DNA of 64,000 nt from Owenia fusiformis (GCA_903813345.2 CAIIXF020000005.1:11781375-11845374), one strand, 5' to 3'. Numbered from the stretch's first letter, positions 9,445-22,443 are shown. Made by a program: numbers and translations. The notes: a model not told the origin generated them from the letters alone.

Positions 9445-9504
9445 CCAATGAAAACTTTCCATTCTGAAACCGGAAGTCAGAGGTCAACTGCAGCAAGATG
9501 GCGC
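9445..9504 (+). promoter_or_regulatory. Candidate TATA-less promoter (CCAAT, ETS, YY1 motifs)
   Basis: CCAAT lies at 9445-9449, ACCGGAAGT (ETS) at 9469-9477 and AAGATGGCG (YY1-type) at 9496-9504. Order and spacing are typical of TATA-less animal promoters, where the YY1 element sits just downstream of the start. A three-codon upstream frame, ATG-GCG-CGC-TGA (9499-9510), overlaps the YY1 motif. It points away from the IRAK4-like gene, towards the receptor exons at 60 kb. Confidence 0.5.
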
Positions 9505-9585
9505 GCTGATTTTCTGTGTACATCTAGACTCGACATTTCTCGTGATTCCTGCCGATTTCTACATTCTGCTAATATTATTAAATCG
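9480..9585 (+). other. HR96: Candidate non-coding first exon of the nuclear receptor gene
   Basis: It begins near the YY1-type motif and ends at a plausible donor, AAATCG|GTATGT (9585/9586). No other plus-strand gene is recognisable between here and the receptor, so I infer it is the distal 5' UTR exon, about 50 kb upstream of the coding exons. There is no transcript support. It could instead belong to a non-coding transcript. Confidence 0.35.
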
Positions 9586-10701
9586 GTATGTATTGCATGC
9601 TTATCAGATATATATAACGCTACATCATTGATATGTATACATTACTGCAAAGTTGTGTTCTGCCCAAGAATAAGTTGCCTCAAATAAAAAGTTGATTTTT
9701 TTGGTTGAACTTTTATTTGAAGTTCAACATGTTTCAAGATTTCAAAGATTTGGTGAGAGCCTATTAGATTATTATTTGTTCATTGATCTACATTGATTAT
9801 TGTTATTGGCTCGTGATGATATACAATGATTTAAGAGGGAATTATCTTCGCTTTCTTGTAGATAAGCTTAGATCTACTCATAAATATGAGGTCAAAATAG
9901 GCCCGTACTTATTCAATGAGTTGTCTCATACTTTTGTAGCATACTGTAGAATATTGACTTTCGGAAGTGAACGCATTATCAATAAGATACGTTACAGGGC
10001 CATCCCCAGGATTCTTCCAAGGGGGAGTGTCTGTATCTAAAAATTCATCATAGCTTGCACTTGAAACCTAGATTCTTTACCTCATTCGTCAGACCACATA
10101 GTTCTTCTTTCATCCAAGCATCGTCCAAGCACCAATGATTGAAGTCCTTGGGTATGGACCCTCCCCCTGCAGACACCCATGTTTTATATTATTAGCTTCT
10201 ACAAAGTTATAAAAGATATGCCTTATATCTGGTTATCTCTTTATTATTGTTGTTTGATCATTCATAATTCAAAGACACTCCCTATGGCATGGTAGCATTG
10301 CCACTGGAAAATTTAAACAGTTCAGGGGTTTTTCAAGATAATTATCATTGAAGGGATGTATTACCAGCTGCAGTGATATTTTGAAGATTATGATTGCCTT
10401 TTATATTAGGAGACACTCAAATTTGAACTTCTATAATCCCTCATGAACTTAACATTATAGACTTGTTTGCTTATAATAGAAAGATATTTTCTTGTAAGTT
10501 TATATGTGCAAAAGATTATGGGGGATCAGAAGTTTTGGATTGTTTTATCAATCCTGAAAACTTGTATTTACATTTAGTTAAGTGCAGTGCCTATTGTAGA
10601 TAAACCATGATGAGGATTTTTTTGCTCAACCTTCTTGGATTTGATCATTTTTTGTGCAACATTGTAGGCTTTTGTAATTTTTAGCATAACATTTTAGGTT
10701 G

Positions 10702-10800
10702 TTATATCACCAACACAAGTGGCGTTATAACTCCAACTTTTTTGTGTATGATGTCTGGCGGTTGATGTTTGGTGTCTGTAAAAAATGGTAGGTGGTGACA
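10702..10800 (+). repeat. GTCACCAC-family MITE copy, diverged
   Basis: It starts 'tatcaccaacacaagtggcg' and ends 'ggtggtgacaacttgcatgt', with the family's 'ctccaacttttttgtg' and 'ggtgtctgtaaaaaatgg' between. It is shorter than the 23098 copy. Confidence 0.65.
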
Positions 10801-11093
10801 ACTTGCATGTTAATTCCTTTTTGAATTTTTAGTCAAACATGATTGTAGGATTTTGAAACTTTGTTGGAGGCGCGTTTAATAATTGGAGGCAAATCTGGAT
10901 ATAAGGAATTAATTGGAGGTGCTGTGCCACAGAGATTTCAATGTGGGGGGTATCCTGGTATATGTCAAGTTTGTTCTTTGAAATGCACATATGGAGTTGA
11001 ACAGACATTTTCATTTCCTTGTATGCCCTGATCTGGCATTCTTCCCATTTTTATTTATAAGAGTATTTTCAAATTAGTATGCACAAGTATCTA

Positions 11094-11369
11094 CTAGGGC
11101 GAAGGGGTGTAACGTCGACACCGTTTTGGGGTAACTTCGACATATGGGGTAACTTCGACACCTTGTTGTTTATTTGCTCTAATTTCCGATTTAGGGGGAA
11201 GCCATGTTTTTTTTCTCGCATGGATCGAGATCTCGCGAGATTTTAATTTTTCCAGAAATCAAACATGGCGGAAAACGGAAATTCTACTTCTAATACGTAA
11301 GTGTCGAAGTTACCCCGTCCATTATGTCGACATTACCCCACACGTCGACATTACACCCCTTCGCCCTAG
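11094..11369. mobile_element. TA-flanked MITE carrying a TCTCGCGAGA motif and an ATGGCGG segment
   Basis: The 276-bp element starts CTAGGGCGAAGGGGTGTAAC and ends in the inverse, with TA on both sides (11092-11093 and 11370-11371). The arms carry repeated 'ggggtaacttcgaca' motifs. The unique middle holds the palindrome TCTCGCGAGA (11231-11240), then ATGGCGGAAAACGG (from 11265) and a GTAAGTG at 11297. TCTCGCGAGA is a known animal promoter element (BANP/Kaiso-type). The middle therefore resembles a captured promoter plus first exon. Confidence 0.75.
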
Positions 11370-13244
11370 TATATGGCATGCAAAATGCAGGTAGCTATGT
11401 GTGAATCACTATGAATGATGAGAATTTTCATGCAATTTTTAAGATCAGAATTACCAATGTATATATAATATTTTTCACAATTTAGTGGATATTTACATAT
11501 AATTGGAGGATACATGCTTAAGATGGAATATTTAGATTAAATGTTAGAAAAACATGTCCCAAATTTTTTCAACTTTTTGATGAAAGTGTAGAACTGAATT
11601 TTAAATCTACATTCTGGGTATCTTTTTAAGAAGTAAATGCCCCAGAATTCATATCTCCATATAAAGATTACCTCTAGAGGTTCTTCTTTACAGCGAGGCT
11701 CTTCAATGAATTCTGGGATATTTCATTCCTTCTGTTGTGCAGTAGTGATGTTTAAGGGTTTGTCTCAAAACTTGCATCCAAAACTTGAATTCCATGAATT
11801 TCCAATTTTCTGATTGCTAGACTACAAAATCTTGCTGATGAACATTTTGGATGATAGAATCTTTATTAAGAATAAAAGAGTTTGTTCTTCCGAATAGACA
11901 AAAGACATATGTAAGCCACGTTTGTTACCACTTGTATGTTCCAAAAAAGTAAGTATAATTTCATGGCTGGCGTGATGTACCATATTATAGTCCCTTAGGT
12001 TTAGCTTCATACTTCATAAGGTTTTTCTTTTCTTTTGTTACAGCAAAATTATAAATGAAAAAGCATGATCAAAATTGTTTTTTCAAAAACAATACTACTT
12101 TGTGGTAATTAATCGTTGAAGGCATTATGGCCAGGTTTATTCATATAATAGAAGTTTGATTCTGTTCATGGATATATTTTTTATGAATCTTGAGAAATGT
12201 TACTGTTGTGGGGAGAAATCTAGAAAGTAGCATGATTACATTCGATTCACTATTTGCTTGGCCGTGTAATTATGAGTAGAACTACAAGCATGTACAACCC
12301 TCTCTCGTAAGAGAAAACACTATCCTTAGAATATGATTTATTCTCCTAAGTCATGTAATAAAAAATTGGCTCTTGTTTGATTATTCAGCATGCAATGTCA
12401 GATTTTCTTTACATTGTCAGATTTTCTTCACATTATATTTACGGATTTAGAGGTGATCTGAGGACAACTTTGTCCTCTTTTTACAAAGAAGGATTTGCTA
12501 ACCCTACGCAAACAAATCAATATCAAATCGATTCCTTTTGATGTATGTTTTTTTATGAAGGCAACTAACTTTTATGGCCACCGAGAGAAAATATCATGAG
12601 CATATTTGCCGTTAGTTACTATGACAACACTAGGTTTCTCCGTGGTAACCGTAAGAAGGCTTAGTATTAGATCCACAAAGTTCAAGAGCAGTTAGGGAAT
12701 ATATTGCAGATTTTATTTGATTACATGGAATTTTGTGGGATAATCGAAGTTATGAGTATGCAATCTTCTAAATGCGTCCATCTTTTAGCTAAATAATATT
12801 TGTTTGAATTATTTATAGTAATTTGTTTTGTTATCCTGATAATATCTTGATATTACATTGAAAGAAGTACATGTATTATTAGCAATTACATTTTTTTTAG
12901 AGGAGCATACCACATAAAGTCTGCTCCAAGGAACTATGGGGATTTGGTAATCAGCCTAATCATTCTTAATAGAGAACATTATCCTTCTTTGACAGTCAAT
13001 AATATTAGGCATTCATTGTAATGATGCTTCAGTTGTCAGATTCTGATTTTCAAAAGTAATCATTCACTGATAATACCTCTATACCCTTTGTTTCACCGAT
13101 ATACTCTTTATTTCTCTCATATATTCTTTATACCTATATTCTCTATTTCCCATCAATTTCCTTAATTCACCTTCTGTTTTCTTTAATTCACCCTCTGTTT
13201 CCCTGTATCTATTTCAGATAATATACCCTCTATGCCACTTATAT

Positions 13245-13646
13245 ATATAAGGGTTATGTACTGGGAGGTTTTGGATATGGGGTTTATCCAGAGGGAGATA
13301 TGCATATCTACCTGAGGGACCATAGGGATCGAAGGTAGATGTGCATATCTCACGAGGGATGAACCCAATATCCAAACCGACCGTACATAACTGCTTTATC
13401 CTATACCAAGTAGAGTTGTCTAATTTTCTTTCATTTTTTCATTTTTTCTACTTTTTCACATTTTTAAATTTCTTTTCAATTTTTTCTATTTTTTTTCTTT
13501 TTTTCAATTTTTTATTTAAAATTTTTTTTTCGAAACGGGAAGATATGCCCTGGAGCGGGAGATATGGAGGTTCAGGATATGGAAACCTCAAAATCAGGAT
13601 ACGGGATATATCTTACCAACTTATCTCCCTAAAACTCTACTTGAAG
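13245..13646 (-). mobile_element. Inverse copy of the 4998-5475 composite repeat
   Basis: It shares, in reverse orientation, the palindromic arm (13255-13395), the 'tatcctataccaagtagag' junction (13397-13415), a T-rich tract replacing the A-rich one (13420-13530), and the end 'cctaaaactctacttgaag'. It is slightly shorter through its tract length. Together the two copies define the element boundaries better than either alone. Confidence 0.78.
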
Positions 13647-16534
13647 ATATATATACCTTATGTTGTATGCTTATTTCTCTAGTATACAATCTTACATACC
13701 TTTTATATCTATTTCCCAAATTTATACTACATACCTTATATTCCCCCAAGCTTATGTCATATAGTAAATTTATCATCATTCATTAGTTTCATTCCCAATT
13801 TGTGCATTACTGTAATTAAGATGCAATAGTTAACAAGTACTAATGATAATTATCTGATATATTTGATTAGTGATATGTTTTATATGTCTAATGTTATTTA
13901 GCTCTGATGAAATATTTAAGATGAGCTGTGCTGGAATTAGATGTTGCTGTATACTAGCGACTGGTTAAGTCACTTCTCTTGAAATTGCAGCCATAAGGCC
14001 AGGCATTTTTTGTGGCACGTAACGCTTGTTTCTGAGATGTCAAGGTCATCATGATCTATGGATGCGATTACATTGAAAATCAATATAAAAAAACATGTTC
14101 GTAGTTTGTAATATAGAGCTAGAAATTAGAAGTAGTCTGTATATATAAGAGTAACCTATTGTGTTTTTATGAACAGTAGACTCTTTCTGCTTATTATTTG
14201 AACAAGACTTAGCATTAAGGCTTGAAAAAATATTTCACTTAAATGACGCGCTTTTGTGTATTCAATGAAGACCTAGCGTGAAGCTTTATTTGTTCTTTGA
14301 AGCCCCTAGATCTGATTCACGTTCTTTCGGGTTTAAAGTTCTAAAATTCTGAAGTCTGTCTTTCTTGAATCTACCCTTTGCAAGTCATACTTTACATTTT
14401 GAAAGGGGAATTGTCTCTTTGTAATTGATACCCAGGTAGCCTTTTGGTTTCATGGTACTTTGCAGCAAGTCCTCTTGCACCCCCCCCCATATAATGGATG
14501 GGGGAGACCAAGACTAAGTAAAATAACACTGTTTGATATTACTTCAAACCATCATGGCCCCCTCTATATCAAGTCTATAGACTTGCCTCAAGAAAATGAA
14601 ATATCAGAATAAGTATGAAACTCTTCAATTATAAATTTTACAAATTAGAGAGTTGGCAATTTCATGATAAATGTCTTTCTTATTTGCCTTACATTTGCAG
14701 AAAGTAATCCTGAGTATGCCAATAATTCATTTTGTTTCATATTACTGATCAGTTTCAGTTTCTTTAGGAGAATATTGACTGGAACATTCAATACTGCCAA
14801 ACAGAAGTGTTTAGTACATACTTCACATTTTTACTTTGCCTTGAAATGAAGTGGACTTCTGTCCTTAACATATCTTTCAAGTCTTGTATAATTTATAGAA
14901 TTTCTCTCTAAAATGTCATTGAAGTAATCAGATTTCCTTAGATTTTCCGAAAATTATCAATGTTCTCCTTATGTCATTTATTTTATTCCATGTTTTTTCT
15001 ACTTCATTCTTTTTTCATTTGAAAATATCATTATGAAATGTACCATTAGGGGAAGTACATGTAGATAGTTTGCCTTGGTATAAGCTGTAATGATTTACTG
15101 ACTTGTACTGTCTCACCCTAAGCTCAGTTGTAACCTTAATCTACTACCCCAGATAATTCTGAATTAGTCACTAGTCATCTGGCCTCTTACCCCCCCCCCC
15201 TACCCTATCCTCCTGATCGGCTTATTTGTGAAGTAAGATATTTAGAGGTGGGGGGAGGGAGTCACAAGGGGATGACTATCTTGACTGTCAAATCTCCCAG
15301 ATTTAGTTCGAGGGAATAACCGATTTCACTATTGGTATATTTGTCCCCCTTCTATATGACTCTTAACTGCTCTTTATTGAGAGTACTAAAAGGAATATAT
15401 GTTGTAATTAGTGTCTCTGTTTGAAAATATATGGAAACTACATTAACTCTTAAGACAATGATCCTACCATAGGGGACGAAGTATTTTTCTGAAATATATT
15501 ATTTCTTGTGATTTGTGATAATGTTCTGTATGAGACTTGTCCAGGGTGAAAAAATTTATGCAAACCCAGAATTGTAAAAATCAGTCAATTTTCGCAATGG
15601 ATTAACGAGTTTAATTTCAAAATTGATAAAAATGGCAAATCGAAGCAGTTCAGGAAACTTAAAGATTGATGGAGCATTACAAGGATCTAGTTGAAATAAT
15701 GAGCAACTATAAATTTAGATAAATAGAACAGTCCGCAATAGCAGAATTAAGTCACGATTTGATCAAAATGTGCATGCAGCTTAGTGGAAGTTTGAGATAA
15801 ACAAATGGCATAAATAGATTGATATATTGGCAAAATAAATGTCAGAAAGAGAGATAACGTCAAGGATTTATGGGCAACTACCTCACTGTTTAAATTAAGA
15901 TCCTTTTTGTGGCGTATGTGCAAGAATAGCTTCTTGGGCTATCGCTGAAATCTTTCAAGAGAATGAATTTGTGTTTTGAAAAAATAGTTTCCTCTTAATG
16001 GGTTCTCCTGCTCCATATCATATTCTATAGAATTTAAAAGTATTTTTTGCATTCATCATTCCATGCTAAAATGCCCAATAGTCTTGACTTTATTTCAGAA
16101 TAATCCTTTCTTCTTAAAGACCCAGTCCTTGTATAAAAGTCTCAGATCAGATGAAAAAATGGCAGGATTTAATTTTAGTCCTAATGAATTTAGATATTAA
16201 TTTAATATTACACCTTTTATCCCATGTAATTTCCTTAAGTGATTTTAATGTTGCTGATGCTGAATGATACTATCATGTCTTATGCTAATCCTGTATGATG
16301 TTAGTAAGGATTAAAGAGAGTTAATGGGGGGGGGGCTACTATTATTTGGTAAGACAATGTTCTCTTAAAGACAAGGGGCTCCTGGTGGGGGGGGGGGGTC
16401 TGTTGAGATGTGATTGTGAATCTAATCTGTATTTTGTATGAGGTAGATGACTGGATTATATTCCAAGGAACCTATATAGTTACAGTGGCTAAAAATCCAA
16501 TGGTAAGGTTATATCTGCATAATAAGAATTTTAT

Positions 16535-17460
16535 GTATTTTTGGCTCACACAGTGAGCCTATGGGATTGACCAGGCGTCCGTCCGTCTGTCCGTCCGTCA
16601 ACATTGGCCGCACAAATTAAAACTGCTATTCGGATTCAGTCATATCCACATTCATTTTATGCATATCCATAATGCCTATTTGACCTATCATCGCCATTTC
16701 CCAAGTTCGCCCGGTTTCCGAGAAATTGCGGATTTTGACGTCAAAAAGTCAAATAACTTTTAGTAGTTGGTGTATATGCAACTTATGTCCTCTGAAGATT
16801 TCAAAGCTCTTGGAATTACGGTTTTTGGTGTTTACTCTATAAAATTTGAAAAAAAGTAGGACTTGTCATTTTCAGGAAACTTTCTCATGTATAAAGTCAA
16901 TGGCAGGTTTTGTGATTGACAAGATTCTTAAAGTTTGCCTTATACTTGATCATTTCCTGCAATAAATTACATCATTAATAGATTTAAGCATTCCCTACAT
17001 ATTTCTCAATATATGTCAGCATCAAATTTTTACCATTTTTGAAATATTTGACGTCAAAAAACAGTAAAAATAAGTTATTTTTCAACTTGCTTCAATTTGA
17101 CAAATTTTTTTTTTGAAAATCATCTACAAGTTGCTAGGAGTTCAAATCTGACATTAGTTTTAGGATTTGACCTTTACTTGACCTTCAGTGACCTTCGAAA
17201 GGTCAAAAAAAGTTGTTTTTCAAATTGATTTTCAAAATGATGTAAATTTTGGTCAGCTTAATCACAAAAGACCTTACTGAGCTCTGAATAAGTAAAATTT
17301 CCAAGGTCAAAGGTCATCAAACTAGGTCACATAACTATGCTATCTAAGTTTCTCAAAGTTCGAGACTACAAATCCAAATCAATATTTTTGTTTGAAAGTC
17401 AGGATATAAATTCCTCTGAAGGTTCCAAACTGTGTGAGCATAGGACCGTGGGTCCTTCAT
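16535..17460 (+). repeat. Interspersed element with a gtccgtccgtc segment
   Basis: It starts 'ggctcacacagtgagcctat', followed by 'ggcgtccgtccgtctgtccg' and a roughly 850-bp body with repeated 'gtcaaa' and 'gacctt' motifs. It ends near 'gtgtgagcataggaccgtgg', which may be a degenerate inverse of the start. There is no long frame. I know similar elements from mollusc genomes, and the class is unassigned. Confidence 0.6.
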
Positions 17461-19951
17461 TCATTTTAATGATACTTAGACATTATGGGAGAACACATAT
17501 TCCAAAATCAATATATTTAGATTAATTGGAATTGAAATGATATTTTCCCAATTTTCTGAAATTGAAATGTAGAACTATCTATACAAAAAAATATAGATTA
17601 AAGATATACAAATAGTATAATTATGGAGTTCAATGAACCATATGAATGACATCACTGGAAAGATTCAATATTGAGGTTTTGCAGCCCCTAAATAAGATAT
17701 AGAAAATGAAAAGGTTAATAATAAGATATAAAGAATTTGGACCACCTAAAGCACAAAATAGAAAAAATTCAAGTATGTATCCCTTCTACCAGTCCATGTA
17801 TATGGCAGGGCTCTATGTAGGCCGCCTTTATGACTGCTTAATGTTGGTTATATTGCTTTTATGATCGAGGAATAATTTTTATTTTATATGAAATAAAGCT
17901 ATAAATTAAATTTGTAATAAAAGCGATTGAAGAGTTGATTTTTGCCGAGTGACACTCAATGGGGAATGCACTGTTATTATAGAATATTGCGTCTAGTAAC
18001 GAGTTCTGTTCAATTAAAATGCGTTAATTTTTATTGTCGTAGTAACAGAAATTAAATGAATAGTTTTCAATAATTGCTTTCACTCTCAACATGTTAACAT
18101 TATCTCAACATAATATGCCATACAAAGCTTTATTTTGCTTTGCCTTTTCGAAACAGAGAATGCCTAGAAAGCAGTTGACCTTGTCAAACATTCATTTCAA
18201 AAAGAAAACATGGCTAAGCTGTTTTTTTTATATTTAAAAAAAACTTGTATTGTATAAATTGTATAATTCTTTCAAACTGAACTCTGAATACTGGCAGATG
18301 TACTATTTATTTTTTAGATTTTATTTCATAAATGTCAACTCACTCGTTAAGATTATCAATATAAAGCTGAATAAAAACATGTCAAAAGATGACACCTGAT
18401 CGTCAATCTTTGATAATTTTACAGGTAACCAGGTTAAAGGTGCATACAGGAGTGTTCTAACAGTTGACTTGACACCTAAACCCTCTCAGAAAATATCTCC
18501 CCATTTTGGTTTAATTTGTAGAGATAAAATTAAAATTATGAGAATAGTTGAGAACTTGAACTTACAAGCACAATATACGCATTTGAATCTATATTGAAGC
18601 ATCAAGAATTTAGCTTTTTGTTAGGTTTTTAGAAAGAAAATTGGAAAACAAACGTGACCTGAAAAATCATTGTTTACAGGTTATGTTAAAGAATTGTCTG
18701 GATGAAATATGTTAATAAATATTTTCAATAGAGATAAGTTGGTTTAACATACTAAACGAAACATTTTTTTTAAATATTGATGTGATTCAAAATAAAAAAT
18801 AAAAATTTGAAATGATACAGGAAAAAACAATCAACTGATAATTATGCTAATCAGCAGGACAGCAGGTATTTAGGGGCGAAAGGTCCCCTTTAGCTGTTTA
18901 GTTGACACTTGTTCTCTGATTTATGGTTTGAACTTGAGGTATTGGTTTCCTCTATACCAGGATCTATTCACAGAGTTAACTATCCCAAACATACGGGGTC
19001 ATTCGGTGCATTTTTAACAACATTCTCTATGTTGGAATCATATGTAAACTAAACCATGGTATACCTTCATAGAATTTTATTTTTATAAATACAATGAAAA
19101 GAGGTACCTTTAGGAAAATGTTCTGCCCTTCATTCTTAGAACACCTTGCAAATTGTTGTTTTGCAGCAAATCACCTGTTTTTTTTGTCAATTGTTAATAT
19201 AAATATACTAAAATATAGAATATAATTACTGTGTATCTTAAAAGAAATCATTTGCAGGAGTATATTATCATGTGTACATGACGAATCTAGAGCATTTCTT
19301 TGATTTTAATTATAAAAAATTGGGTGACTTTTCATCCTGGATTTTTGAATATTTAACCCTCATTGGCCAGAGGAGATACATTCATGCTTTAAAACTCAGA
19401 GAAACGATAATTGTATCGAAAACCAAGTGCAAGTTACTAAGTACACTATATGTGGGATAAATGCTCTTGTAGAGTATTTTTTATAAAGGGGGGGGGGGTT
19501 TAGCTGTTTTTAGAGCATCTCCTTTAGGAGAAGTTAATACCTTATAAGTTTTTCTCTATTTTTTTCATGTAAGTGCATACTTTGAAGATGCATATATATC
19601 AAGTTGTTCTATATGTCCTATATATCTATTTGTATGTTTCTATATTTATTGTACATATTGTAAATAATTGTAAATTATTACTGGGCCTCTAGGAAGACCA
19701 GTTTTGTACTGATAGAGCTACCCAGAATAAATATAGTTTTGAAAACAAATCAAATCAATACCTGAGTTTAATGCTCTCCCATGGGACAGACTAAAACAAA
19801 TGAGTTCTAAACTACCATTGTGCATTACATGATCGATTGTTCACTTGATTATGTAATGAGTTCAACAACCCTGTGTTTGTGACTAGTATTGGGAGAAGGC
19901 ATATGATTGGGTTGATAGCCTGCCAGTCTGGCTTGCTAGGTAGTGTATATT
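17461..19951 (+). other. Intronic stretch without recognised features
   Basis: AT-rich sequence. A (G)10 run lies at about 19489. No exon, element end or tandem array can be supported. The 'gatattttcccaattttctg' at 17541-17560 resembles sequence beside the 36545 element. Confidence 0.4.
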
Positions 19952-20522
19952 CAGGGCTTGCATTAACGGCGTCCCGTACATGTTAAGGACTCAAAAATAA
20001 TTTGGAGGACGCAAAAATTGAAAATATTTCCGTTTTTTGGACGCAACATTTTTTTTAGGTCAATACTACAATGTGTTTACAATGATACCTAACAAAAACA
20101 AATAATTATGATCTCTCACCTTTATTTGAATCGTAAATAAGGCTCAACATGTTGAATATTTACAAATAATCATGATTCTCTCGAATTTTTTCGACTTTGT
20201 TTATTTTTAGATTTGAAACCATGACACGCCACAGTTTTTCCTATTCAGAAACAAATATTAGGTTATTCATGAAATAAGATGTATTCATTGTCGAATGAAC
20301 GAACATGCATTTATTCAGTCCGTACTTAACGTTTACTTCCGTTTTAAATTCGCAGCAAGAAATCAAAAACTGAAAGGCATTTTGGTAAAAAATGCTTTTA
20401 AAATAAAGTTATACCTCAAAACAGGCTAGAAATAGGGGACACACTTTTTTTCAAAGGACACACTTTTTAAAAAAAATTGCGTCCTTGGAACTCACAAATT
20501 TTCTAGCCTAATGCAAGCGCTG
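19952..20522. mobile_element. Putative hAT-type MITE (CAGGGCTTGCATTA ends)
   Basis: It starts CAGGGCTTGCATTA and ends TAATGCAAGCGCTG, a 14-bp imperfect terminal inverted repeat, with 'gcgtcc' motifs near both ends. The 571-bp body is AT-rich with 'ggacacactttt' repeats near the right end. CAGGG ends are hAT-like, but I could not match an 8-bp TSD exactly, so the class is tentative. Confidence 0.55.
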
Positions 20523-20697
20523 ATATTGCTTATCATTGATATTAAACTAGCTGTTAACTGATGCAGATAGCAACCTCTACATGTCTAATTACAGAAGATT
20601 ATATAGATATTATATAGTTATTATGTATACTGTGTAATCAAGTGATTATATATACCTGTCTAATGAAATAAATGATTAAAAAACAATAACTTATTAT

Positions 20698-20945
20698 GGG
20701 CCCCTGATTTGGCAAAATACCTTAACTAACATATTTATTTAATCATGTACCTAATGCCTTGGTCACATTTGCTCCGATTTTCACTACGGCGCCGGGCCAA
20801 TTGAGTATTTTGTTCAAAATTGAATACAATATTGGACAAAACACTCAATCGGCTGGCGCCCGGCCGATGGATCGGAGCAAATGTGATCCAGGTATTAGTC
20901 AACATATTTCTAGTAATGGGCCCCTGATTTGGTAAAATACACTTT
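20698..20945. mobile_element. Palindromic MITE between direct repeats
   Basis: The palindrome at about 20755-20895 has arms of about 70 bp, with 'cacatttgctccgat' and 'ggcgcc' mirrored. It is flanked by near-identical direct repeats, 'gggcccctgatttggcaaaa' at 20698 and the T variant at about 20919. The direct repeats may be a local duplication created with, or before, the insertion. Confidence 0.65.
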
Positions 20946-22245
20946 CGTTACTAATGCTTCTGTTTTTTAGTCTGGCTAGATCAATTCTGATGCTGCTCAC
21001 TGGATATATCTGGTTGTTTATTTGAGTCACATTTCCTATGTAAATACTTGAAAAATTAAATCAATAATTTGGTTTTGGTTAGGGTTTGTTATGAAATGAA
21101 TCTCTCAAGAGAATGCTGAATTAATACAATTTAGTCCTGATTTATTATTAGAATGATCATACTTTATGTAATATTGTCAAAGACCTAGCGAGGCGGGAAT
21201 CTGGCCAGTGATAATCATTATTGAATGGGAATTACGTCCTGGATATAGTGAAAACAAGACAATTTATCATCGTTTAGTTCACTTAAGTCCATTCAACCAA
21301 TATCGTCAGATGATTTCACCTATTATATTATTCCAATGATATTGTTACTCGTAGTGTGGTTGTAAAAACACAAGTGAGTCTAAAAGGTATGAAATCAGTC
21401 ATTTATAGTTCAGAAACACATTTCGTACATCAATGTTTTTCCTGAACCCCAGAGACTCTTTTTTCAAATTTAAAATGTGTAAAAGGTAGTAACTGAATAG
21501 AATATGGTGGTCCAGAAACTTTATTAGAATTCAGTTTCGTGCAGATAACCATGTGCAGAAAATATATATTCATTGTATAATTATAGAGCAAGAACCAAAG
21601 CTATTGAATATAAGTGGTGCTCAATGAATACATTATGATTTTACCAAAGAGTTGCGCGAATTGCTTTTTATTGGTAGGCATTTATGGTTTGATCATGAAA
21701 AATTGAAAAGAATTGTTCATCTTGTGTGAGCCAGGTTAAGATTCATACATGTTTTGTAGCTTGAGGCAAAGTTTGACATACCTGTGATTATAGTGATATA
21801 TAATTCAATAGCTAAAAGTGCAGTACCTTTAAAAAGTGTTCCACTTCCACACTGAGAGAGGTGTTTCACTTGATGTTTTTTTCAGCTTATATTCAGTTAG
21901 ACTCACAATAAGAGGTTCTATTAAAGTAGGAGGGGGGAGGTTCAGAAAGAATCAGAAATTTTGCTGAGAAATAAATAAGGAACTTTCTGCCATGCGCCAA
22001 TATCTGGTGATTGTAACTTGAAAAAATGTTTACAATAGAGTACTTGTAAAAACATAACACAATTAAGTCTTGTTATCAAAAAGATATACTTGTATGTTAA
22101 TTCTGGTGTTGAGTTTTATAGAACTTTTGTGACTTGCTATTTCAATAGATTTCTTGTCCTTTAAACATTTTTGTATTGGGATTGGTGATGGAATTGCAAG
22201 TAAGTACAAATGTGGTACAATACTAGGTTAATTGATGTCATAGTA

Positions 22246-22443
22246 CAGTAAACCCTGTCTTTGTAAACATATCTCTTGTGAACACCTGTGTTTAGTGAAG
22301 ACCTCTCTCTCTCTAGTGAACACCTGTGTTTAGTGAACACCACTTCAAGTCACATTCTACATTGAATCCTGCATAAAATCCCCTCTCTGTAGTGAACACC
22401 TACCTTCAGTCAACACTTTTTTGTGGCTCTACAGGTTTTACTG
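22246..22443. mobile_element. CAGTAAAACCTGT-family MITE, near intact
   Basis: TA-flanked: it starts CAGTAAACCCTGTC and ends 'acaggttttactg' followed by TA. The interior consists of diverged 'agtgaacacctgtgtttagt' motifs. It is 198 bp with no coding capacity. The TA flanks suggest mobilisation by a Tc1/mariner-type transposase. Confidence 0.75.

Larger units (their letters stand above)
9586..16534 (+). other. Putative long 5' intron, proximal part
   Basis: AT-rich sequence without recognisable exons. It contains the repeats listed separately at 10702-10800, 11094-11369 and 13245-13646, a small hairpin at about 9675-9725 ('caaataaaaagttga' and inverse), and poly-C or poly-G runs near 14480, 15190, 16326 and 16387. 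Open frames here are short and not gene-like. Confidence 0.4.

Noticed and set aside
10829-11014. Short frames and the 31487-31708 frame as small genes
   Set aside because: Frames of 60-75 codons are expected by chance in 64 kb, and none has splice or homology support.
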